Source of the DNA: Sideroxydans lithotrophicus ES-1
GTDB taxonomy: Bacteria; Pseudomonadota; Gammaproteobacteria; Burkholderiales; Gallionellaceae
Assembly (NCBI RefSeq): GCF_000025705.1
Contig: NC_013959.1
Span: 2,116,001 to 2,180,000, forward strand
Direction of reading: 5' to 3'
DNA length: 64,000 bases
Shown here: one piece after another, positions 58,408-64,000 of the stretch
Numbering within the stretch: the stretch's first letter is position 1
How the letters are laid out: every line of letters begins with the position of its first letter
Translations under genes and position numbers: made by a program
Notes under the pieces: generated by a model
The model's input: the letters and a program-made list of their open reading frames with translations, nothing else
The model's database searches: none
Told to the model about the DNA's origin: nothing

Positions 58408-58599
58408 ATGACCTACCGCACCGTCACCCTGCTATGCGCTATCCTGCTGCTCAGCGCTTGCGGCAAGAGCGATAACCAACCCGCTCCCAAGCTGTTCAAG
58501 GACCAGATCGATGTGCTCGACAAAGCCAAGGCAGTCGATCCAGCCTTGCAGCAACAGACGGACGAACAACGCAAGGCGATCGAAAAACAAGCACAGTAA
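58408..58599 (+). CDS. Small lipoprotein
   Basis: A 63-residue lipoprotein: signal with lipobox LLSAC, then a short acidic/basic mature part (KDQIDVLDKAKAVDPALQQQ). It lies 10 bases after the hydrolase and 14 before the M23 peptidase. No family is recognised. AAGGAG lies about 7 bases before the ATG. It could be a partner or helper of the neighbouring hydrolase. Confidence 0.75.
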   Translation: MTYRTVTLLCAILLLSACGKSDNQPAPKLFKDQIDVLDKAKAVDPALQQQTDEQRKAIEKQAQ

Positions 58600-58613
58600 A
58601 GGCCACAAGGTTC

Positions 58614-59498
58614 ATGTACAAACTATCCGCCAATATTCTCCGCATCTGCTTCCGCGCCAGCCTGCTGGTTCTGGCTGTCCCTACACTTGCCCAGGCCAGC
58701 CTCCCCCTGTCCTCCGATGTTCCCGGCGGTGTCGCGGTCGTTCCTCTTGGCAGCACTTCCACCATTGCCGGCAAGCCGCAAACCTGGCTGGGTGAGCAAC
58801 CAGTACTCGTCACCGCCGATCACGAACAATGGTACGCGGTGGTCGGCCTGCCACTGAGCATGACACCCGGTTCGCATGAACTGCGTGTCAAAGTCGGCGA
58901 TGAAACGAAGACACAGTACTTCATGGTCAACCCCAAGGATTATCCCGAGCAGCGCATCATCCTCAAGGACAAAAGCAAGGTGGAGCTGTCGGCCGCCAAC
59001 CTTGCGCGCGCCGAACGCGAGATCGCTGCGATCCATGAGCTGGAACACCACTGGAGTCCCATACAGGATACCGATATGGATTTCATCGTCCCCGCTGATG
59101 GCAAATTGGCCGGGCGCTTCGGACTGCGCCGATTCTTCAACGGCGAGCCGCGCGCGCCACATGCCGGGCTTGATGTGGCGGTAGCGCAAGGCACGCCGGT
59201 CATGGCGAGCGCTCATGGCACGGTGCTGGCGGTCGGCGACTATTTCTTCAACGGCAAAACAGTATTCGTCGACCATGGCAACGGGCTGATCACCATGTAC
59301 TGCCACCTCGAACGGATCGATGTGCAAGCCGGGGAAACCGTCGGCAAAGGCCAGTTACTCGGGCTTTCCGGCAAAACAGGGCGTGCCACCGGCCCGCACC
59401 TGCACTGGAGCGTCGTACTGAACGGAACCATGGTCGATCCCGCGCTGTTCATAACGGAAAAACATCATTCCGAGACCGCCTTGAACACGCTTGAATGA
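58614..59498 (+). CDS. M23 (LytM-type) peptidase
   Basis: A 294-residue protein with a signal peptide, an N-terminal beta domain (VPGGVAVVPLGSTS) and a C-terminal LytM metallopeptidase domain from about residue 175. Zinc ligands are H and D in PHAGLDVA and the HLHW motif near residue 264. These enzymes cut peptidoglycan crossbridges or act as degenerate activators; the ligands are intact, so an active enzyme is likely. It ends the lplT-lipase cluster. Confidence 0.88.
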   Translation: MYKLSANILRICFRASLLVLAVPTLAQASLPLSSDVPGGVAVVPLGSTSTIAGKPQTWLGEQPVLVTADHEQWYAVVGLPLSMTPGSHELRVKVGDETKTQYFMVNPKDYPEQRIILKDKSKVELSAANLARAEREIAAIHELEHHWSPIQDTDMDFIVPADGKLAGRFGLRRFFNGEPRAPHAGLDVAVAQGTPVMASAHGTVLAVGDYFFNGKTVFVDHGNGLITMYCHLERIDVQAGETVGKGQLLGLSGKTGRATGPHLHWSVVLNGTMVDPALFITEKHHSETALNTLE

Positions 59499-59659
59499 GC
59501 ATCGCCAGCTAACCGCCGGATTGGATCCATAGCTTCGCGCTTGACCGTGGCAGTTGAGTTGAGATGAAGAGAGCTGGTTGCTACAGGGTAAGGCGGCAGA
59601 TCGAGGTGACGCAAACACCACAGACCTGCCTGGCCACAACTTGCCCGAGGAGGATCGTT

Positions 59660-59713
59660 ATGGCTTCCGTTATCGTACATTTTCCGGCCTTGATCCGAGT
59701 CAAGAATATGTGA
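59660..59713 (+). CDS. Possible 17-residue peptide upstream of DUF2461 gene
   Basis: A 17-codon frame (MASVIVHFPALIRVKNM) preceded by the strong ribosome site CGAGGAGGA. It lies in the 251-base gap between the M23 and DUF2461 genes. Nothing else is recognised in that gap. It may be a leader peptide or chance. Confidence 0.2.
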   Translation: MASVIVHFPALIRVKNM

Positions 59714-59749
59714 AAAGACTGTCGAAATTATTGGGATTCCGTCACCACC

Positions 59750-60424
59750 ATGTTCACCAAAGCCACTTTCAAATTCCTCGACGAGCTGGCCGCCAACAAC
59801 GACCGGGCCTGGTTCGAGGCGAACAAGCCGCGCTATGAAGCGCTGGTGCGCGAACCTGCACTGGACTTCATCGAGGCGATGGAACCCGTCCTCAAGACAT
59901 TCGCCCCCAATTTCCGCGCCGAACCGCGCAAGATGGGCGGTTCGTTGATGCGCGTGTTTCGCGACACGCGTTTTTCGCGCGACAAGACGCCTTACAAGAC
60001 CAACATCGGCATCCAGTTTCGCCACGCACTGGGCAAGGACGTGCATGCGCCCGGTTTCTACGTGCATGTCGCCGCGGACGAGTGCTTCTTTGCGGTCGGC
60101 TGCTGGCATCCGGAAGCAGATGCACTGGGACGGATACGCGATCTCATCGCACAGAAACCGGAAAAATGGTTTGCCGCACGCGACGACAAGAAATTCGTCG
60201 CGCAATGGGAGCTCTGGGGCGACAGTCTGACTCGCCCCCCGCGCGGCTATGCCAGCGATCACCCTGCGATAGCCGATCTGAAACGCAAGGATTTTGTCGC
60301 CCTGGCCCCGTTGTCCGTTGCAGAGATCACCGGTTCCGGCCTGGTCAAACTGGCAGGCAAGCGTTTTGCCGAGACGGCTCCATTCATGGCGTTCCTGTGC
60401 GCAGCGCTTGAAGTACCCTACTGA
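59750..60424 (+). CDS. DUF2461 family protein
   Basis: A 224-residue protein of the DUF2461 family (WFEANKPRYEALVREP, RVFRDTRFSRDKTPYKTNIG, GFYVHVAADECFFAVG). The function is unknown. No signal peptide. It ends 10 bases before ald, so it is likely co-transcribed with it. No clear ribosome site precedes the ATG. Confidence 0.88.
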   Translation: MFTKATFKFLDELAANNDRAWFEANKPRYEALVREPALDFIEAMEPVLKTFAPNFRAEPRKMGGSLMRVFRDTRFSRDKTPYKTNIGIQFRHALGKDVHAPGFYVHVAADECFFAVGCWHPEADALGRIRDLIAQKPEKWFAARDDKKFVAQWELWGDSLTRPPRGYASDHPAIADLKRKDFVALAPLSVAEITGSGLVKLAGKRFAETAPFMAFLCAALEVPY

Positions 60425-60434
60425 AGGACGATAA

Positions 60435-61550
60435 ATGAAGATAGGCATCCCCAAAGAGATCAAAACCAACGAAAACCGCATCTCGCTGGTCCCGGCCGGA
60501 GCGGAAGCATTGGTGTCGGCCGGACATACGGTGATCGTCGAGGCAGGCGCGGGACTGGGCAGCGGTTTCAGCGACGCGCAATATCTGGCCGTGGGCGCGC
60601 AGATCGCCAGGGATGCGGATGCAGTCTGGGCAGCCTCCGACATGATCGTGAAGGTGAAAGAGCCGATCGAGTCGGAATGGCAACGCATCCGGCCGGGACA
60701 GACGATCTTCACCTACTTCCATTTTGCCGCCAACGAGCAACTGACCAAGGCACACATGGCATCCGGCGCGATCTGCATCGCTTATGAGACAGTCGAGTTG
60801 CCATCGCGCGAACTGCCCTTGCTGACGCCGATGTCGGAAGTGGCCGGGCGCATGGCGGTACAGGAAGGCGCCAAATATCTGGAGAAATTGAATGGCGGGC
60901 GCGGCATCCTGCTGGGCGGCGTGCCCGGTGTGCCTCCGGCCAAGGTAGTGATCCTCGGTGCCGGCGTGGTCGGCGTGAATGCGGCCAAGATCGCAGCCGG
61001 AATGGGCGCCAGCGTGGTCATCCTCGATGTGTCGCTGGAGCGGCTGCGCTACCTGAGCGATGTCATGCCGGCCAATGTACAACTGGTTTTTTCGGACCGG
61101 CACAATCTGCTGGCGCAGATCGCCAATGCCGATCTGGTCATCGGTGCGGTGCTGATACACGGTGCCGTTGCACCGAAACTGATCCGCCGCGAAGACCTCA
61201 AGACGATGCGCCCGGGCTCGGTGATCGTGGACGTCTCGGTCGACCAGGGCGGATGCATCGAAACGACTCATCCGACCACACATGAGAATCCCACCTTCAT
61301 CGTGGACGGCGTAGTGCACTACGGCGTGGCCAACATGCCCGGCGGCGTACCGATCACCTCGACGCTGGCACTGACCAATGCCACCCTGCCCTATGTGCTG
61401 CAATTGGCCAACAAGGGATACCGGCAGGCGCTCAAGGAGTCTTCCGCCCTGCTCAACGGCCTCAATATCATCGGTGGCAAGATCACCCACCGCAAAGTCG
61501 CCGAAGCATTCGGCATGGAATATCGCCCGGCGGAATCCTTCCTCGATTAA
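60435..61550 (+). CDS. ald: Alanine dehydrogenase
   Basis: A 371-residue NAD-dependent enzyme interconverting alanine and pyruvate with ammonia. KIGIPKEIKTNENRISLVPAG at the N-terminus (with the substrate Lys/Arg), the Rossmann loop VILGAGVVGVNAAKIA and MPGGVPITSTLALTNATLPY are standard. GAAGGACG lies about 6 bases before the ATG. It is convergent with the following hydrolase. Confidence 0.96.
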   Translation: MKIGIPKEIKTNENRISLVPAGAEALVSAGHTVIVEAGAGLGSGFSDAQYLAVGAQIARDADAVWAASDMIVKVKEPIESEWQRIRPGQTIFTYFHFAANEQLTKAHMASGAICIAYETVELPSRELPLLTPMSEVAGRMAVQEGAKYLEKLNGGRGILLGGVPGVPPAKVVILGAGVVGVNAAKIAAGMGASVVILDVSLERLRYLSDVMPANVQLVFSDRHNLLAQIANADLVIGAVLIHGAVAPKLIRREDLKTMRPGSVIVDVSVDQGGCIETTHPTTHENPTFIVDGVVHYGVANMPGGVPITSTLALTNATLPYVLQLANKGYRQALKESSALLNGLNIIGGKITHRKVAEAFGMEYRPAESFLD

Positions 61551-61580
61551 GCGGCCAAGCACCCGAGCGCTGCGCAACGC

Positions 61581-62477
61581 TCAGTTGCGTTTCCACCAGT
61601 CCGCGATGATGCTTCCCACCGCCGGATTGACCAGGTAGCCAAAGGAACGATGGCTGTTCAGGCCTTCGTTGGTGCAGAAAAAATTGTAGATCCCCTGGCA
61701 ATGATCTTCGATGGACTCAACCAGCCCTTGCTCCAGCATCGCACCGAAGCTGTCGTACAGGTTCCGTTTCAGGGAAACCAGATCGCCTTCCGATGACAGG
61801 TTGATCCAGTGCCGGATCAGTCCGGGATAGCTCTTCCGCCGTCCGCCATTCATGCCCATCAGGTATCGCTGTATATAGTGCATGCCCAGCGGACTGCCGA
61901 TGGTCAGGAAGTCCACCTTCCCCTGCAGTTTTTCCTGATGCGTCATTTCCCAGAGTGCATCATAGGCGATGACGGAACCCAGGCTATGGCCGATCAGCAG
62001 GACGGGTTCCTGCTTCTCCAGCAACGGCCGCAATATGTGTTTCACCAATTTGCGCATCTCGGCTGCCACGTTATCGCCATTGCTGAAGTAGCGCCGGATC
62101 TCCTGGTCCGTGCTGCGCGCATCTTCCGGCAGGAGCCGTATCAGCACCGGAACATGATCAACCAGGTTAAGGATGAAACCGCTGATCCGCACCTTCCAGG
62201 AATTCGCATCCTGAATGTCCTGCTTGGTCGGGCCATGCTTGTTGATGAGCGCATCGATCCACGGGATCTCGCGGGTGACATCCTTGTACTTGTGATAGTA
62301 GAGGTAATTCCAGCTCGCCAGGTGGAACTGTTCGCGGCCATGTTGCAGCTCCTCGGCAACATGGCTGTCGGCACGGCGGACTCCTTCAACGAGGGTGCGC
62401 CAGAGCAATTCACGGTGCTGCGCCGCACGCGGCTTGGGATTCTTGCCCGGCACGAAAACGATATGCCTGTTTGCCAC
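61581..62477 (-). CDS. Alpha/beta hydrolase of unknown substrate
   Basis: A 298-residue cytoplasmic protein beginning with IVFVPGKNPKPRAAQHRELLW and with nucleophile S165 in LLIGHSLGSVIAYDALW. FLTIGSPLG follows, as in lipase/thioesterase relatives. The GTG start at 62477 has AGGT about 7 bases upstream. The substrate is unknown. It lies 36 bases after the CapA-like gene. Confidence 0.8.
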   Translation of the reverse strand: MANRHIVFVPGKNPKPRAAQHRELLWRTLVEGVRRADSHVAEELQHGREQFHLASWNYLYYHKYKDVTREIPWIDALINKHGPTKQDIQDANSWKVRISGFILNLVDHVPVLIRLLPEDARSTDQEIRRYFSNGDNVAAEMRKLVKHILRPLLEKQEPVLLIGHSLGSVIAYDALWEMTHQEKLQGKVDFLTIGSPLGMHYIQRYLMGMNGGRRKSYPGLIRHWINLSSEGDLVSLKRNLYDSFGAMLEQGLVESIEDHCQGIYNFFCTNEGLNSHRSFGYLVNPAVGSIIADWWKRN

Positions 62478-62513
62478 TATTTACCTGCCTCGACACAGTT
62501 GCAATTCATGTTT

Positions 62514-63500
62514 TCATGCCTCGTATACCAGCCGGTCGGCATGGCGCGCGAGCACAGTCCCGAATTCTGCGCACAGCATCTCCATGCGCGCACAGATCGC
62601 CTCGAATTCCTTGCCGCGTGCCAGCGCAACATATCCGACGCCCAGCGAGACCGGCAGCAGCTCGATGCGGCGCAAGCTGCCCTGTTCGAACATCACCTTG
62701 AACAGGCAGGAACGGTCGTTGCGCAGCAGCGGATGGACTGCGTAATCGTCGATGAAATTGCCGGTATCGTAAAGGATGGGTTTGCCCTGGTGGATCTCGA
62801 TACCCTGACAGATGTGTGCACTGTGCCCGTAATAGATGTCGGCACCGAGATCGATCACCCGTCTGGCAAAGCTGCGGAATTCGGCAGCGGGACGTTCGAT
62901 GAAATTTGCCCCCCAGTGATTGGAGAACACCACCAGATCGGCGCCCTGCGCACGCGCCTGCCCGATACAGCCGGCGATGCGCGCCAGCGTCTCCGGCTGC
63001 AGCGACACTTCCAGATAGTTGGTGCCGGGATGTCCGCCCTCGGCAGCAAAGACAGGTTCGTTGTCGGTAAAAGAAAGAAGAGCCACACGGTAGCCAGGCG
63101 CCCCATGCACTTCGAGCATGGCTGGGATGGCAGCCTCGGCCGCATCGGCACCGGCCCCCGCATGACAGATATTTGCCGCTTCGAGCGCATCCAAAGTATC
63201 GAGCAGGCCGCGCTCCTCGAAGTCCAGGATGTGGTTGTTGGCCAGCACACAGGCATCGATGCGTGCCGCCTGCAATACGCGCACCGCTTCGGGGTCGGCG
63301 CGAAAATGGAACATCTTTTCGGTGCGTTCCCATGGCTGGCGATGGCCGGTCAGGGCGCATTCCAGATTGACGATACGCAGATCGGCTTGTGCCAGATGCG
63401 GCAACAGGTCGTTCCACATCTCCGCAGGCGTGATGTTCTTCAGCAACTCGTTCACATAGCGACCGAGCATCACATCGCCGGTGAGAGCCAGTGTCAGCAT
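62514..63500 (-). CDS. CapA family metallophosphoesterase-like protein
   Basis: A 328-residue protein with the CapA/PgsA pattern: TGDVMLGRYV, NLECALTG, ANNHILDFEERG, FSNHWGANF and YYGHSAHICQG, which carry the metal-binding residues. No signal peptide or TM helix is visible, unlike the capsule-associated PgsA. No poly-glutamate synthesis genes are adjacent. The substrate is unknown. It precedes the hydrolase on the same strand. Confidence 0.85.
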   Translation of the reverse strand: MLTLALTGDVMLGRYVNELLKNITPAEMWNDLLPHLAQADLRIVNLECALTGHRQPWERTEKMFHFRADPEAVRVLQAARIDACVLANNHILDFEERGLLDTLDALEAANICHAGAGADAAEAAIPAMLEVHGAPGYRVALLSFTDNEPVFAAEGGHPGTNYLEVSLQPETLARIAGCIGQARAQGADLVVFSNHWGANFIERPAAEFRSFARRVIDLGADIYYGHSAHICQGIEIHQGKPILYDTGNFIDDYAVHPLLRNDRSCLFKVMFEQGSLRRIELLPVSLGVGYVALARGKEFEAICARMEMLCAEFGTVLARHADRLVYEA

Positions 63501-63538
63501 TGGGAGGATTCAGCCGCAGGTCATGTTGGCCGGAATGA

Positions 63539-63826
63539 TCATTCGTCGCTGAGATGCAGCGGCGATTCTTCTGCCGGCTCGCCGGTTTCCGGATCTATCC
63601 AGTCGGCCATGCCGATCTCCGATTCCGCTTCTTCCAGTGACTCACCTTCTTCGTAGTCGTTGCCGTCATGATCCTGCATGTCCTGCACCGCCCCGAGCAG
63701 CGTCGGGAATGGGCCATACAACTCCTCGGTATCCTTGTCCTGCCAGTAAAAACCGTCAGGTCGTTCGATCACTCGTGCCTGATCGTAATCGGGTGGAGTT
63801 TCGGGAATGGATTCATTGGTGACCAT
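63539..63826 (-). CDS. Acidic small protein of unknown function
   Basis: A 95-residue, very acidic protein (NDYEEGESLEEAESEIGMAD). GGGAGG lies 6 bases before the ATG at 63826, which decides the start. The N-terminal half (RVIERPDGFYWQDKDTEELYGPF) resembles small conserved betaproteobacterial proteins; no function is known. Confidence 0.7.
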   Translation of the reverse strand: MVTNESIPETPPDYDQARVIERPDGFYWQDKDTEELYGPFPTLLGAVQDMQDHDGNDYEEGESLEEAESEIGMADWIDPETGEPAEESPLHLSDE

Positions 63827-63889
63827 GGCTACCTCCCTTACTTGCTTGTATGCCAGAACGGAACAACAGCAGATGTAATTCAAGCCTCA

Positions 63890-64000
63890 TCATTGTGCAC
63901 GAACCAGCAGCACCGGAACCGATGCCACGCGCACCACGCCTTCGGCCACGCTGCCCAGCAGCAAACGGTTCAGGCCAGATCGGCCATGCGTGCCGATCAC
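63890..64000 (-). CDS. Universal stress protein (C-terminal end only)
   Basis: The last 36 codons of a UspA-family protein; the rest lies beyond the window end. The nucleotide-binding motif GTHG-x9-GS (with RSGLNRLLL between) and VPVLLVRAQ at the end are diagnostic. It should bind ATP and act in stress adaptation. Confidence 0.9.
   Translation of the reverse strand: MIGTHGRSGLNRLLLGSVAEGVVRVASVPVLLVRAQ

Overview
The window looks like chromosomal core DNA of a betaproteobacterium. The layout leuC-leuD-leuB-asd-fimV-truA-trpF-trpB-trpA-accD-folC-SPOR-cvpA-purF-metZ, the yhdP-nit-tldD group and the alr/lplT pair are typical of that class. A Nitrosomonadales/Gallionellaceae-like relative is my guess from gene content and is not proven. 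There are no insertion sequences, phage genes, CRISPR arrays or rRNA. One tRNA gene is present. Coding density is very high: no gene-free stretch exceeds 300 bases (the longest are 59499-59749 and 27811-28019), and neighbours often share ATGA stop/start overlaps.

Region by region. 1-5180 (minus): tldD (cut by the window edge), a nitrilase-family amidase, and the giant AsmA-like protein YhdP. 5285-8038: glnE, tail to tail with a membrane class III nucleotide cyclase (8035-9354). 9530-13097 (plus): ilvE, a small zinc protein, heptosyltransferase waaF and a phosphohexomutase. 13116-18502 (minus): an orphan receiver protein, alaS, recX, recA and pncC. 18499-27810 (minus): metZ, purF, cvpA, an SPOR protein, folC, a DUF3147 membrane protein, accD, trpA, trpB and trpF, so purine, methionine, folate, fatty-acid and tryptophan synthesis are co-oriented. 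A plus-strand CPA2 antiporter (28020-29234) interrupts this cluster. It continues with truA, an EcfT-like membrane protein, fimV, asd, leuB, leuD, a small exported repeat protein, leuC and leuA. A divergent Lrp/AsnC regulator faces leuA.

40599-45617: an MFS transporter, then grpE-dnaK-dnaJ behind a clear heat-shock (sigma-32 type) promoter. 45705-49714: LemA, a small outer-membrane-type protein, a GIDE-domain membrane protein with an EF-hand loop, an acyl-CoA acyltransferase-like protein and a CXXCH protein. 49721-53817 (minus): an MltC-like transglycosylase, an ABC-F ATPase, a 4-TM protein and an exported peroxiredoxin. Then come tRNA-Arg(CCU), a lipoprotein and alr. 56063-59498 (plus) is an envelope cluster: lplT, a 31-residue membrane peptide, a lipoprotein hydrolase, a tiny lipoprotein and an M23 peptidase. 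The end holds DUF2461, alanine dehydrogenase, an alpha/beta hydrolase, a CapA-like phosphoesterase, an acidic protein and a truncated UspA.

The most unusual signals are: a diverged duplicate of the first 14 codons of lplT, forming a short ORF coupled to lplT; a palindromic REP-like repeat inserted in frame in folC; a GAAC-N4-GTTC box at the recA promoter instead of the E. coli-type LexA box; a 12-bp direct repeat exactly 126 bp apart between leuA and lrp; and the LemA/GIDE/EF-hand group.
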